A stretch of DNA of 64,000 bases from an uncultured Bacteroidota bacterium (GTDB taxonomy: Bacteria > Bacteroidota > Bacteroidia > UKL13-3). Made by a program: the position numbers and the translations under genes. Shown here one piece after another: positions 42,952-52,537 of the stretch. The stretch covers positions 1-64,000 of the forward strand of contig CAISCU010000031.1 of assembly GCA_903883965.1 (NCBI GenBank). Direction: 5' to 3'. Each line of letters begins with the position of its first letter. Positions within the stretch are counted from its first letter, which is position 1. The notes beneath the pieces were generated by a model, which worked only from the letters and a program-made list of their open reading frames with translations, was not told the origin of the DNA and did no database searches.

Positions 42952-45351
42952 TTACTTTTTAGCTGTTTTTTTGGGTGCAGCCTTTTTAGGAGCTGTTTTT
43001 TTGGCAGCTGTTTTTTTAGGTGCAATTGCTTTTACAGCTTCATTTTTAGGAGTAACAGACTTGGTACCTTTTGAATCTTTCTCAATAATTGCCATTACTT
43101 TTTCAAAAGTCAAAGCTTCAATATTTTCTGTTTTAGGAATTTTAAAATTGTCTTTTCCTCTTCCAATATAGGGCCCCCATCTGCCATTCAATATTTTAAC
43201 CGTTTCATCTTCCGGAAACGATTTTATTAGTTTATTGGCATCAGATACGCGTTTGTTTTCTATTAATTCAATTGCTCTATCAATTGCAATTTCAAATACA
43301 TCATCCGTTTTTGGTATAGAGATGAATTTACTATTGTGCATCAAATATGGACCAAATCTACCAATGGCAGCTTTTACATCTTTGTCTTCAAACACGCCTA
43401 ATACACGTGGTAATTTAAATAAATCTAAAGCTTCAGCTAAGGTAATTGTTTCAATTAATTGACCAGTTCGGAGGCTGGCATATTTGGGTTTGTCTTTGGC
43501 ATCTTCTTTGGCTTCTCCAATTTGAGCAAATGGACCAAACCTCCCAACCCTCACAAAAACTGGCAACCCCGACTCAGGATCAATACCCAAAGATCTTTCC
43601 GCATTTTGTCTTTCTGCAGTTTCACTTGTTTTGGTTACACCAGTATGAAAAGGACCATAAAATTTCTCAATCATTTTATTCCATTTCAATTGACCTTGGG
43701 CTATTTTATCAAATTCACTTTCTACACTGGCTGTAAAACCAAAATCCATAATTTGTTCAAAATGCTTGCTTAAAAAATCGGTTACAAGCATACCAATATC
43801 ACTTGGAAACAATTTTGATTTTTCGCTTCCAAATTTCTCTGTTTTTGTTTCTTTGCTAATTTCAGAATTAGCCAATATCATTTGTACAAATTGCCTGTCT
43901 TTGCCTTCTCTGTCTTCTTTCAAGACATAACCTCTTTTCTGAATGGTTGAAATAGTTGGGGCATAAGTAGAAGGTCTTCCAATTCCCAATTCTTCCATTT
44001 TTTTAACCAAACTTGCCTCAGTATATCTGGCAGATGGCCTTGTATACCTTTGCACAGCTTCCATTTGCATAAAATTCAGTTTTTCACCAATTTGCAATGG
44101 GGGTAGCATTTTGCTATTTTCATCTTCAGACTCATCATCTGTGCTTTCCAGGTATACTTTAAGAAATCCATCGAATTTTAGAACTTCACCTGTTGCTATT
44201 AGAACTTCAGGTAAGCCTGAAATTTCTATTTGTGCGATGGTTTTTTCTATTTTAGCTTTAGCCATCTGTGAGGCAATGGCTCGCTTGTATATAAGGTCGT
44301 AAAGGCGTTTTTCTTGATTGGTGCCATCAATATCCTGATTTTCAAAATAAGTAGGTCGTATGGCTTCGTGTGCCTCTTGTGCACTTTCATTTTTGGTTGC
44401 ATAGCGCATTGGTCTGCTGTATGCTTCACCAAAATTATTTACAATGTGATTTTTAGCTGCGCCAATGGCTAATTCAGATAAATTGACGCTATCTGTTCTC
44501 ATATAGGTAATATGCCCATGTTCGTATAGTTTTTGTGCAATACTCATGGTAGTACTTACGCCATAGCCTAATTTTCTACTAGCTTCTTGTTGTAATGTTG
44601 ATGTTGTAAATGGTGCTGCCGGAGATTTTTCAGTGGGCTTTACTTCTAAATTTTTAATGGTAAATTGAGCCGATTTACATTTTTCTAGAAACTGATATGC
44701 TTCAGCTTCAGTTTCAAATCTTTTGCCCAATTCTGCTTCCATTACCTTTCCACCTACATTGAAACTTGCTAAAATTCTAAATGCAGATTGGTAATGAAAC
44801 TGATTAATTTCTCTTTCTCTATCTACAATTAATTTAACAGCAACAGATTGTACCCTACCAGCCGATAAATTGGCTTTTACCTTTTTCCATAAAACTGGAG
44901 AAAGCTCAAAACCTACCAAACGGTCTAAGACACGTCGAGCTTGTTGAGCATCCACTAAATTATGATCTATGGTTCTAGGGTTCTCAATAGCTTTTAATAT
45001 AGCTGGTTTGGTAATTTCATGAAAGACAATTCTTTTGGTTTTGTGTTCATCTAATTTTAAGACTTCACTTAAATGCCAACTGATGGCTTCTCCTTCTCGG
45101 TCTTCATCGGAGGCTAACCAAACCATTTCGGCATCTTTTGATAGTTTTTTTAGTTCTGCAACAATTGCTTTTTTATCGTCGCTGACTTCATATGAAGGCA
45201 TGAAATTATTGGCAATATCTATTGCAGAGTCTCCTTTAGCCAAATCCCTGATATGTCCAAAACACGATTTAACAGTAAAGTCTTTGCCTAAGAATTTTTC
45301 TATGGTTTTGGCTTTGGCCGGTGATTCTACAATTACTAGGTTTTTGGTCAT
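42952..45351 (-). CDS. topA: DNA topoisomerase I
   Basis: 799-residue type IA topoisomerase that relaxes negative supercoils. TOPRIM domain (about 1-130: NLVIVESPAKAKTIEKFLG, ASDEDREGEAISWHL), the active-site Tyr in GHITYMRTDSVNL, and core motifs such as DARQARRVLDRLVG-type DAQQARRVLDRLVGFEL. The C-terminal half has non-zinc repeats (LGIDPESGLPVFVRVGRFGPF, and again VGAIGRFGPYL-like segments). It ends in a basic Lys/Ala/Pro tail of KKTAAKKTAPKK type, histone-H1-like. No zinc Cys quartets are seen, unlike E. coli TopA. Followed 2 bp later by the SirB1-like gene. Confidence 0.95.
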   Translation of the reverse strand: MTKNLVIVESPAKAKTIEKFLGKDFTVKSCFGHIRDLAKGDSAIDIANNFMPSYEVSDDKKAIVAELKKLSKDAEMVWLASDEDREGEAISWHLSEVLKLDEHKTKRIVFHEITKPAILKAIENPRTIDHNLVDAQQARRVLDRLVGFELSPVLWKKVKANLSAGRVQSVAVKLIVDREREINQFHYQSAFRILASFNVGGKVMEAELGKRFETEAEAYQFLEKCKSAQFTIKNLEVKPTEKSPAAPFTTSTLQQEASRKLGYGVSTTMSIAQKLYEHGHITYMRTDSVNLSELAIGAAKNHIVNNFGEAYSRPMRYATKNESAQEAHEAIRPTYFENQDIDGTNQEKRLYDLIYKRAIASQMAKAKIEKTIAQIEISGLPEVLIATGEVLKFDGFLKVYLESTDDESEDENSKMLPPLQIGEKLNFMQMEAVQRYTRPSARYTEASLVKKMEELGIGRPSTYAPTISTIQKRGYVLKEDREGKDRQFVQMILANSEISKETKTEKFGSEKSKLFPSDIGMLVTDFLSKHFEQIMDFGFTASVESEFDKIAQGQLKWNKMIEKFYGPFHTGVTKTSETAERQNAERSLGIDPESGLPVFVRVGRFGPFAQIGEAKEDAKDKPKYASLRTGQLIETITLAEALDLFKLPRVLGVFEDKDVKAAIGRFGPYLMHNSKFISIPKTDDVFEIAIDRAIELIENKRVSDANKLIKSFPEDETVKILNGRWGPYIGRGKDNFKIPKTENIEALTFEKVMAIIEKDSKGTKSVTPKNEAVKAIAPKKTAAKKTAPKKAAPKKTAKK

Positions 45352-45500
45352 TTGTCTTCAATTAATATGTTCATCTACTCTAACATGCAAATCAATCACA
45401 AGTTCTGAGATTTCAAAACATTTCTGCAATCTATGAATAAAAACCTGAATGTACCAATGAATGAGATTGTCTACTGATACTACAGAACATATTATCTTAC

Positions 45501-45526
45501 AAAAAAGGGATTCAAAATTGAATCCC
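45501..45526 (-). terminator. Intrinsic terminator of the M43 protease gene
   Basis: On the minus strand GGGATTCA and TGAATCCC form a perfect 8-bp stem with a 4-nt loop, followed by six T. It lies 7 bp past the stop codon of the protease and ends the aroB-aroA-aroC-protease run ahead of topA. Confidence 0.85.
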
Positions 45527-45532
45527 TTTCAG

Positions 45533-47371
45533 TTAATTTTTAATGAATCTTTTAATTAGATTACCCTTATCTGATTTAATTTCAATCAGATAAACACCCG
45601 ATTTCAAGTTATCAATATTCAGGTCAATATTTTGAGATTCAGGCATGCTTTGAAAATTCTTTGTCAAAATTAAAGCCCCATCTATTGCATAAACAGATAA
45701 GTCAAACTGATCTGTAACTGATTGTATAAATGAAACTGACAAGTTATCTTTTGCAGGATTCGGATATAAATTAAAGGCCAACTGGTTTTGCAAATCTGAA
45801 GCCATGCCTGTGGCATCTCCCAAATCAAAATTATCTATGTAAATGTTATTTCCTCTTAATGAGGTGAGTTCAAACCTGATTTGACAATTGTTGTAATCTT
45901 TGTATGCACTCAAGTCAATTTTAAATGATTTCCACTCATCTACACTTGGAACAAATTCAGTTGCAGAGGTAAGTCCAGTAGCCATATCAGCTGCAGTTAA
46001 GGTTGTAACCAATTCTTCTGTTCTACCATAATTATTAGAGATAAACACCCTTATTTTATCGTTACTGGCACCAATTCTTTTGGCATAAGCCAATAAAAAA
46101 CTCAATCTCGGTTTAGACAAAGCAGTTATGTCAATACTAGGCGAAACAAATGCATTTCTGTTATTTAAACGTGCATGTAAAATATTTCTAGCACACATGG
46201 CACCAGTACCTTCATAGGCTGCTTTACTAGATTCTTTCCAGCCACTGTCTCCAGGGCTTGTATAATTTTCAAATTTCCAGCCATCCTTAGCAAAATCTCC
46301 CAAGTTAAAACCACAAGTGTAAGGTGCTTTTAGTGAAGAAGCTGTAAGAGGAATATAAGTACCATCTGTATTTAAACCAATAGCATTGATATTGGCTGTA
46401 CTAGATATTACTGACCTATATGAATTCATTGAAGCATCAGACCTTGATTTCTGACCTATCGTAAACATATCCATACAAGTTCCATCAGAATAATCCATGT
46501 AATTTTTAACCATGGCTAAAGTTCCTGCATTACAAGATTCACGGGTAGTTTGACAACCAAAACTTGCATCAGACAATGGAGGAGTATCACAAACCCAATC
46601 ACCTTCTACAGCACAAGTGCTGGGTGTTAATCCTACACAACCATCCTGAAAGGTATGGTACAAACCAGTCCAATGTCCTGTTTCATGAGTGAATGTTCTA
46701 CCCATTTGATTGTCAGTAGCTCCAACTTCAATAGTACCAACCTGATTGGCGCATAACATTACACCATCAGTTGTAGGTCTTTTAGACAACATATAGGGAA
46801 ATTGAGCATATCCCAATACAATACTACCGGTTGTACCCATTGTATTTTGAATAGAATTAACCACCCATACATTGTAATATTTTTTTGAATCCCAATAAGA
46901 CAAAGATTTGGCATTGTCTCTTGCATTGTCTGTAAGTAAACTATAAACCCTATTGACTCCATTGGTTGGTTTTCCTGTAGGGTCAAACTGAGCCAATCTA
47001 AATTCATATTGCATGTCAACAGCTAATGGGTCTGTTGATTTGGCACCATTGGTTCCTGCAACTTTTCTAAAATCTTCATTCAGGGCTCTGATGGCGTCTA
47101 AAGCCTGAGCTTGTGAAATATTTTCAGCCCCCCATTTGTGCAATACATGAAAAACAACTGGAATGTATTTTACAGTTGACGCTTTTTGTGCTGCAAATTG
47201 AAGCGTATTGAGTTTGTTGTCACTATCCATTTGGGCTTGTTTCAATGACGGATCTTGTGCTTGCATTTCTTTGTGCATTTCATCTGTTTGACAAGGAACC
47301 CTGTTCTGTGCATGCAGCAATTGAATGCTTCCAAGTATTAAAAATAAACCTATGTATTTTTTCATCTTCAT
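45533..47371 (-). CDS. M43 (cytophagalysin) zinc metalloprotease with T9SS sorting domain
   Basis: 612-residue secreted protease. Signal peptide ends near LLHAQN. The pappalysin / cytophagalysin domain (about 60-330) has IPVVFHVLHKWG and the extended zinc motif H229-E-T-G-H233-W-T-G-L-Y-H239 (HExxHxxGxxH). A jelly-roll-like region follows (FDLGDATG). The C-terminal ~75 residues are a type A T9SS sorting domain (FNLYPNPAKDNLSVSF... then VYLIEIKSDKG, ending KRFIKN), which directs it through the type IX pathway to the cell surface. It begins 18 bp after aroC. Confidence 0.92.
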   Translation of the reverse strand: MKMKKYIGLFLILGSIQLLHAQNRVPCQTDEMHKEMQAQDPSLKQAQMDSDNKLNTLQFAAQKASTVKYIPVVFHVLHKWGAENISQAQALDAIRALNEDFRKVAGTNGAKSTDPLAVDMQYEFRLAQFDPTGKPTNGVNRVYSLLTDNARDNAKSLSYWDSKKYYNVWVVNSIQNTMGTTGSIVLGYAQFPYMLSKRPTTDGVMLCANQVGTIEVGATDNQMGRTFTHETGHWTGLYHTFQDGCVGLTPSTCAVEGDWVCDTPPLSDASFGCQTTRESCNAGTLAMVKNYMDYSDGTCMDMFTIGQKSRSDASMNSYRSVISSTANINAIGLNTDGTYIPLTASSLKAPYTCGFNLGDFAKDGWKFENYTSPGDSGWKESSKAAYEGTGAMCARNILHARLNNRNAFVSPSIDITALSKPRLSFLLAYAKRIGASNDKIRVFISNNYGRTEELVTTLTAADMATGLTSATEFVPSVDEWKSFKIDLSAYKDYNNCQIRFELTSLRGNNIYIDNFDLGDATGMASDLQNQLAFNLYPNPAKDNLSVSFIQSVTDQFDLSVYAIDGALILTKNFQSMPESQNIDLNIDNLKSGVYLIEIKSDKGNLIKRFIKN

Positions 47372-47389
47372 TGTGTTCTGTTTAATAAA

Positions 47390-48490
47390 TCAATTATTAC
47401 CGTCTAAAGGTTGCAAACGACTGTTTTTATTTTTGAGTATAAAATCCAAAATTGTTAAAGCGGCCATTGCTTCTACAATTACAACCGCTCTAGGTAATAC
47501 ACAGGCATCATGCCTGCCTTTGATGCTCAAATCTACCATTTGGTTTTGGATATTGATTGTTTGTTGGGGGATTGCAATACTTGATACCGGCTTAAAAGCT
47601 ATTTTCATTTCAAGAGCTGCTCCATTTGAAATACCTCCCTGTACCCCACCACTGTAATTTGTTTGCGTTGTAATTTGACCATCTTTCATGTCAAACAAAT
47701 CGTTGTGAACAGAGCCCTGCATACCTGCACCTTCAAATCCACTACCTATTTCAAATCCTTTTACAGCATTGATACTGAGCATGGCTTTACCCAAAACAGC
47801 ATGTAATTTATCAAAAACAGGTTCGCCAATACCAGGAGGAACCCCATTGCAAATACAAGTAATCACACCACCCAATGAATCTCCAATTTGCAAGGCATTA
47901 TCTATGGCAGCTTGCATTTTTTGTTGGCTGTTTTGATCGGCGGTTTTTAGATCATTTAGAGCTGAAAATTGCAAATGTGTTTCTGTAATTGGCTGGTCAA
48001 ATTTTACATCGCCAATTTGGGTTACCAATGCTTTTATTTTTACTTGGTAAGTGGCTAAAATTTGCTTGGCAACTGCACCTGCTAAAACCCTTGCAACAGT
48101 TTCTCTTGCCGATTGGCGTCCACCTCCCCTATGGTCTCTGATTCCATATTTAATAAAATAGGTATAATCTGCATGAGAGGGTCTAAAAACAGCTTTCAAA
48201 TGATCGTAATCAGCTGTTTGTTGGTCTTTATTCCATACAACCATACAAATAGGTGTACCAATGGTTTTACCTTCAAACACACCACTTAAAATCTCAAAAG
48301 AATGGTCTTCATTTCTTGCACTGGCTCCAGTGTATGTGCCAGGTTTTCTTTGATCAAGTTCGTTTTGAATTTGCGTTAAATCCATTTCAAGACCTGCAGG
48401 ACAGCCATCAATAACTACTCCAATGGCCTTGCCATGACTTTCACCAAAACTGGTTATTCTAAAAATATCTCCAAAAGAATTTCCTGCCAT
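47390..48490 (-). CDS. aroC: Chorismate synthase AroC
   Basis: 366-residue FMN-dependent enzyme, last step to chorismate. Motifs: [36 protein letters not shown] with the conserved His, [14 protein letters not shown] for FMN binding, and [12 protein letters not shown] near the end. Begins directly after aroA stops (no gap) and is followed 18 bp later by the M43 protease gene. Confidence 0.95.
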   Translation of the reverse strand: MAGNSFGDIFRITSFGESHGKAIGVVIDGCPAGLEMDLTQIQNELDQRKPGTYTGASARNEDHSFEILSGVFEGKTIGTPICMVVWNKDQQTADYDHLKAVFRPSHADYTYFIKYGIRDHRGGGRQSARETVARVLAGAVAKQILATYQVKIKALVTQIGDVKFDQPITETHLQFSALNDLKTADQNSQQKMQAAIDNALQIGDSLGGVITCICNGVPPGIGEPVFDKLHAVLGKAMLSINAVKGFEIGSGFEGAGMQGSVHNDLFDMKDGQITTQTNYSGGVQGGISNGAALEMKIAFKPVSSIAIPQQTINIQNQMVDLSIKGRHDACVLPRAVVIVEAMAALTILDFILKNKNSRLQPLDGNN

Positions 48491-49753
48491 TTACTTGCTG
48501 ATTGAATAGCAAAAACCTAGCTTATTTGCTTGATCCCAAAATTCAGGAAAGGATTTTTCTACTGAATCAATCTCATTCAAATATACTGAATTTACAGCAA
48601 AACTTAGCAATGTTAAACACATCACCATGCGGTGATCATGAGCTGTATTGGCAGTTATTTGATTGGGGAAAGCCGCTGCTTTTACAAATTCAAGTGATTG
48701 TGCCGTTAATTGAGTAGTTATACCCAAGGCATTTAAATAATCATTTAAGAGCAGCAAACGCTGACTTTCTTTGTAGTTTAAGTTTTCTAAACCTGTAAAA
48801 AAACCCGTTTTAAAATTAAATACAGCTGCCATTATGAGTACCGGTGCTAAATCTGGGCACTGTGAAAAATTCCATCTGACCATTTCTTTAGGAATAAAAC
48901 CCGGAATGTTATGAATACAAACCCCAGCTTTTGAAAACTCAGAGGCAATTCCTAAATCCGCTGCTAAATTCACGAGAAATTGATCACCTTGTATGCTATT
49001 TCTTTGCAAACCATTGATACAGATTTGGTCTTTTTGTAATATAGATTGAACTCCATAAAAGAAGGCAGCTGAACTCCAATCCGCTTCAATTGTATAGTTC
49101 AAATGAGTGGTTGATTGCCTTTGAATTGGAAAAACAATTAATTGTTGACCGTTTAATTCCCATTTAATATCAAACTCTTTAAGTACTCCAAGTGTCATCA
49201 AAACATAAGAAAATGAAGCACTATTGGGATCAACCTCAAATTCAATTCCGGTTTCTAAAAATGGGGCAATTAGCACCATTGAGCTTAAAAACTGACTGCT
49301 ATTTTCGGTAGCTACATGCAAAGGTTGATTGGATTGAATTTTGGCAGGTTTAATTAACAAAGGAGCATACCCCTCTTTTTCTAGGTATTCTATAGAAGCA
49401 CCAAGGGTCAATAAGGCATCTACTAATCCGGATATTGGCCTTTGCTTGAGTCTTTCTGAACCCGTTAAAATTTTATCTTGAGTGCATGTCAATGCAAAAT
49501 AGGCTGTTAAAAATCGGAAACAAGTACCTGCATTTTTTAAATTTATTTCCGAATGGGTTGATTCCAACGCATGTTGCATGACAAGGGTATCATCAGCTTT
49601 TGACAAATTTGAAAGCGTTACCGTTTGATGTCTGTATTTCCAATTCAATAATGCCTGAATTATTAAGGCCCTATTGGAAATACTTTTAGAGGAAGGCAAT
49701 GAAATATGAGCTTGCCTATCTGCGTTTATTGGGTTGTATAGCAGACTTATCAT
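48491..49753 (-). CDS. aroA: 3-phosphoshikimate 1-carboxyvinyltransferase (EPSP synthase)
   Basis: 420-residue enzyme. It has SLPSSKSISNRALIIQALL (PEP/shikimate-binding), LKNAGTCFRFLTAYFA, the later DHRMVMCLTLLSF and a C-terminal SVEKSFPEFW. Compared with E. coli AroA the N-terminal GSKS is SSKS, a class-II-like variation. I chose the start at 49753 because its ATG overlaps the aroB stop in ATGA, a coupled arrangement; the longer frame begins five codons earlier. Confidence 0.93.
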   Translation of the reverse strand: MISLLYNPINADRQAHISLPSSKSISNRALIIQALLNWKYRHQTVTLSNLSKADDTLVMQHALESTHSEINLKNAGTCFRFLTAYFALTCTQDKILTGSERLKQRPISGLVDALLTLGASIEYLEKEGYAPLLIKPAKIQSNQPLHVATENSSQFLSSMVLIAPFLETGIEFEVDPNSASFSYVLMTLGVLKEFDIKWELNGQQLIVFPIQRQSTTHLNYTIEADWSSAAFFYGVQSILQKDQICINGLQRNSIQGDQFLVNLAADLGIASEFSKAGVCIHNIPGFIPKEMVRWNFSQCPDLAPVLIMAAVFNFKTGFFTGLENLNYKESQRLLLLNDYLNALGITTQLTAQSLEFVKAAAFPNQITANTAHDHRMVMCLTLLSFAVNSVYLNEIDSVEKSFPEFWDQANKLGFCYSISK

Positions 49754-50808
49754 TTTAACTGCAAACACGTTATCAGAGCTTGTTGAATGAGCTCCTGCTC
49801 ACAATTGATTTTTAATTTAGGAGAGCCTATTTTGTGAATCAAACTGAACTGAATTTTTCCATTTTCATTTTTTTTGTCATGACCCATTAATTGTATTAAA
49901 TCATTGATATCAAAATCAAAACCAGGAATGTCAAAATGTTTTCTGATATAATTTTCAATTTGAATACAATCTTTTGGCGCTAAGTAATTCAACTGACAAC
50001 TTAACCAAGACTCAACAATCATTCCTAGCGCAATCGCATGACCATGTAAGATTGGCTTATTAGACTTTAAAATGGATGCCGATTCAATTGCATGGCCAAT
50101 GGTATGTCCAAAATTTAAAGCCTTTCTGATTCCTTTTTCTGTAGGGTCTTTGCGAACAATTTTTACTTTAATTTTAATAGACTGGTAAATATACTTTTGA
50201 ATTGATTCTGGAGTAACATTTTCAAGAGTTTGAAGCTCATGCCACATTTTTTTGTTAGCAACTAAACCATGCTTGACTAATTCAGCAAAACCACTCATGA
50301 GTTCTACATTAGGTAATGTTTTCAAGAATACCGCATCTACAGCTATTAAATGAGGGTGCTTAAACAAGCCTATTTCATTCTTAATGCCATTGAAATCAAT
50401 GCCCAATTTGCCACCAATGGAAGCATCTACCATTGCCAGTAAACTGGTAGGTATATGAATAAAATCTATTCCTCTTTTAAAGGTTGCAGCAGCAAATCCT
50501 CCCATATCACAAATTACCCCACCCCCTAAATTAATGAGTAAACTGGTTCGGTCGGCATTATTATCTTGTAATTGTTGCCAAATGAACTGAGCTGTTTGAA
50601 TATTTTTATGTATTTCTCCTGCCTTAATTTCTATTAAGTAAAATTGAGCTAAAAATGGTTTTAACAAGGGTAAACAATGTTTTTTGGTATGGTTATCTAC
50701 CAATACAAACACTTTTGTATACGACTTTTCTATCAGTAATTCAGAAAGTTGTGTTAGAGAATCAGCTCCAACAAACACATTGAATTGTTTGGTTAAAATT
50801 TCTTTCAT
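49750..50808 (-). CDS. aroB: 3-dehydroquinate synthase AroB
   Basis: 352-residue NAD-dependent enzyme. Motifs: NLGGGVICDMGGFAAATFKRG for NAD binding, PTSLLAMVDASIGGKLGID, and the zinc residues in FAELVKHGLVAN, ALNFGHTIGHAIES and PILHGHAIALGM. First gene of the aroB-aroA-aroC unit, with coupled translation to aroA. The divergent proline dehydrogenase starts 79 bp away. Confidence 0.95.
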   Translation of the reverse strand: MKEILTKQFNVFVGADSLTQLSELLIEKSYTKVFVLVDNHTKKHCLPLLKPFLAQFYLIEIKAGEIHKNIQTAQFIWQQLQDNNADRTSLLINLGGGVICDMGGFAAATFKRGIDFIHIPTSLLAMVDASIGGKLGIDFNGIKNEIGLFKHPHLIAVDAVFLKTLPNVELMSGFAELVKHGLVANKKMWHELQTLENVTPESIQKYIYQSIKIKVKIVRKDPTEKGIRKALNFGHTIGHAIESASILKSNKPILHGHAIALGMIVESWLSCQLNYLAPKDCIQIENYIRKHFDIPGFDFDINDLIQLMGHDKKNENGKIQFSLIHKIGSPKLKINCEQELIQQALITCLQLK

Positions 50809-50827
50809 TATACTGAAAATAGTCGAT

Positions 50828-50835
50828 TACTTTTG
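50828..50835 (+). promoter_or_regulatory. Candidate -7 box of proline dehydrogenase
   Basis: TACTTTTG fits TAnnTTTG and lies 52 bp ahead of the proline dehydrogenase ATG at 50888. It sits in the 79-bp divergent region shared with aroB. Confidence 0.4.
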
Positions 50836-50887
50836 TGGCGCTAAGTTATATAATTTTAATCAAGACGCAGCTAAATTTACGAAACTC

Positions 50888-52054
50888 ATGATTGATTTCA
50901 ACAATACAGAAATTGCTTTTAAAGCTAAAAACAACAGGGAACTTAGAAATTCGTATTTTCTGTTTAAATCTATAGGCTACAACTGGTTAGTTAAATTAGG
51001 GCCTCCAATGATTCAGGCTTGTTTTTCTATGAGATTTCCCATCAAAGGACTTATCAAAGCAACTGTATTCAAACAATTTTGTGGTGGTGAAAACATTGCT
51101 GATTGTGAATCAGCCATCGATAAATTACATGCTTTTAATATTGGAACCATTTTAGATTACTCAGTGGAAGGTGAAGAAAATGAAGCAAGCTTTGATGCTA
51201 CTGCCAAAGAAATTATACAAACCATTCACAAAGCAGCCAACAATCCTAAAATCCCATTTAGTGTATTTAAAGTAACCGGCGTAGCCAGATTTGGCTTATT
51301 AGAATCAATCAATAGCAACAAACGGTTGAGCCAAACTGAAACTGAAGAATACCAAAGGGTATACAACCGTATCAATTTAATTTGTGAAACAGCTTTTCGT
51401 TTGAATGTACGCCTGTTTATAGATGCTGAAGAATCTTGGATCCAAGATGCAATTGACCAATTGGCGCTTCAAATGATTCAAAAGTACAACCTAGAAAAAG
51501 CAATTGTATACAATACCCTTCAATTTTACAGACATGACCGATTGGCTTTTTTGGTCAAAGAACTAGAAAAAGCAAAACAGGGTAAATACATATATGGTAT
51601 TAAATTAGTGAGAGGTGCTTATATGGAAAAAGAAGCAGAAAGAGCACTTAAATTGGGTTATCAAAACCCCATTCAACCGAGTAAATTAAACAGTGATATT
51701 GATTACAACAAAGCTTTAGACTTTTGCATTGAAAACATAGCCCATACTGCAATATGTGCAGGAACCCACAATGAAGAAAGTTGTAAGCACCTAATTGTTT
51801 TAATGCAAAAACACCAACTTAATGCCAATCACCAAAGCATCTATTTTTCACAATTGTTTGGAATGAGCGACCACTTGAGTTATAACCTTGCAAATGCAGG
51901 TTTCAATGTAGCTAAATACCTACCCTATGGCCCTGTAAAATCTGTTTTGCCCTACTTATTTAGAAGGGCACAGGAAAACACCAGTGTAAAAGGACAAGCC
52001 GGACGTGAACTTGCTTTGATTTTAAAAGAAATGAATAGGAGAAAGTCCAACTAA
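50888..52054 (+). CDS. Proline dehydrogenase
   Basis: 388-residue FAD enzyme that oxidises proline to pyrroline-5-carboxylate. The ProDH barrel is recognisable by IKLVRGAYMEKEAERA and the C-terminal RRAQENTSVKGQAGREL with the substrate-binding Arg pair. KATVFKQFCGGENIADCE near the N-terminus matches Bacteroidota homologues. The frame is open about 200 bases further upstream but that part lies inside divergent aroB and has no similarity, so I used the ATG at 50888. The P5C dehydrogenase is not here. Confidence 0.9.
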   Translation: MIDFNNTEIAFKAKNNRELRNSYFLFKSIGYNWLVKLGPPMIQACFSMRFPIKGLIKATVFKQFCGGENIADCESAIDKLHAFNIGTILDYSVEGEENEASFDATAKEIIQTIHKAANNPKIPFSVFKVTGVARFGLLESINSNKRLSQTETEEYQRVYNRINLICETAFRLNVRLFIDAEESWIQDAIDQLALQMIQKYNLEKAIVYNTLQFYRHDRLAFLVKELEKAKQGKYIYGIKLVRGAYMEKEAERALKLGYQNPIQPSKLNSDIDYNKALDFCIENIAHTAICAGTHNEESCKHLIVLMQKHQLNANHQSIYFSQLFGMSDHLSYNLANAGFNVAKYLPYGPVKSVLPYLFRRAQENTSVKGQAGRELALILKEMNRRKSN

Positions 52055-52055
52055 A

Positions 52056-52475
52056 ATGGAATTCAGTTACCAGGTTCAACAACTAGCTGATGCAGCAAAA
52101 TGGCTCATTCAACAAATTGAAACCAAAAAAATCATTTGCTTTAAAGGTGATATGGGAGCCGGAAAAACAACACTCATTAAAGCCATCTGTAAAGAACTAG
52201 GAGTTACTGAATCCATGAATAGTCCTAGCTTTGGAATAGTGAACGAGTACCAAGGCGAGGCTCAAAACACCATCTATCATTTTGATTTATACCGTATAAA
52301 AGACGAACAAGAATTGCTTTCTATTGGCATGGAAGAATACCTCAACAGCAATCATTTATGTTTGATTGAATGGCCTGAAATAGCGAACAATCTATTGCAA
52401 AATGACAGCATTGCCATTGTTACCATAAATGGAACTGACAACCAAAGAACACTCCAACTTCAATTCTACCCCTAA
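52056..52475 (+). CDS. tsaE: tRNA t6A biosynthesis ATPase TsaE
   Basis: 139-residue P-loop ATPase needed for threonylcarbamoyl-adenosine at tRNA position 37. Walker A GDMGAGKTTLIKAI, then NSPSFGIVNEYQ and FDLYRIKDEQELLSIGMEEY, with the WPEIAN segment; all typical. It begins 1 bp after the proline dehydrogenase stop. The gene order TsaE then alanine dehydrogenase recurs in Bacteroidota. Confidence 0.93.
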   Translation: MEFSYQVQQLADAAKWLIQQIETKKIICFKGDMGAGKTTLIKAICKELGVTESMNSPSFGIVNEYQGEAQNTIYHFDLYRIKDEQELLSIGMEEYLNSNHLCLIEWPEIANNLLQNDSIAIVTINGTDNQRTLQLQFYP

Positions 52476-52487
52476 AAGGATTTTTGA

Positions 52488-52530
52488 TTGCTTGAGATTA
52501 AATATTAAATTGTGAAACAGATTCAAGCAA
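52488..52530. promoter_or_regulatory. Inverted repeat upstream of alanine dehydrogenase
   Basis: TTGCTTGA (52488-52495) and TCAAGCAA (52523-52530) are perfect 8-bp inverted arms separated by 27 bp, between the tsaE stop and the ald start. The spacing would suit a regulator bound as a dimer of dimers; ald genes elsewhere are often controlled by Lrp/AsnC-type proteins, but none is encoded nearby. Confidence 0.35.
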
Positions 52531-52537
52531 CTATACC

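Noticed and set aside
42971-43773. Several plus-strand ORFs of 66-104 residues opposite topA
   Set aside because: Hydrophobic shadow frames created by the lysine/alanine repeats and AT-rich coding strand of topA.
43459-43773. 104-residue ORF with aromatic repeats
   Set aside because: Reverse-complement shadow of topA C-terminal repeats; no independent start or similarity.
50684-50887. N-terminal extension of proline dehydrogenase
   Set aside because: Lies inside divergent aroB and adds about 68 residues with no similarity; the conserved protein begins at the ATG at 50888.
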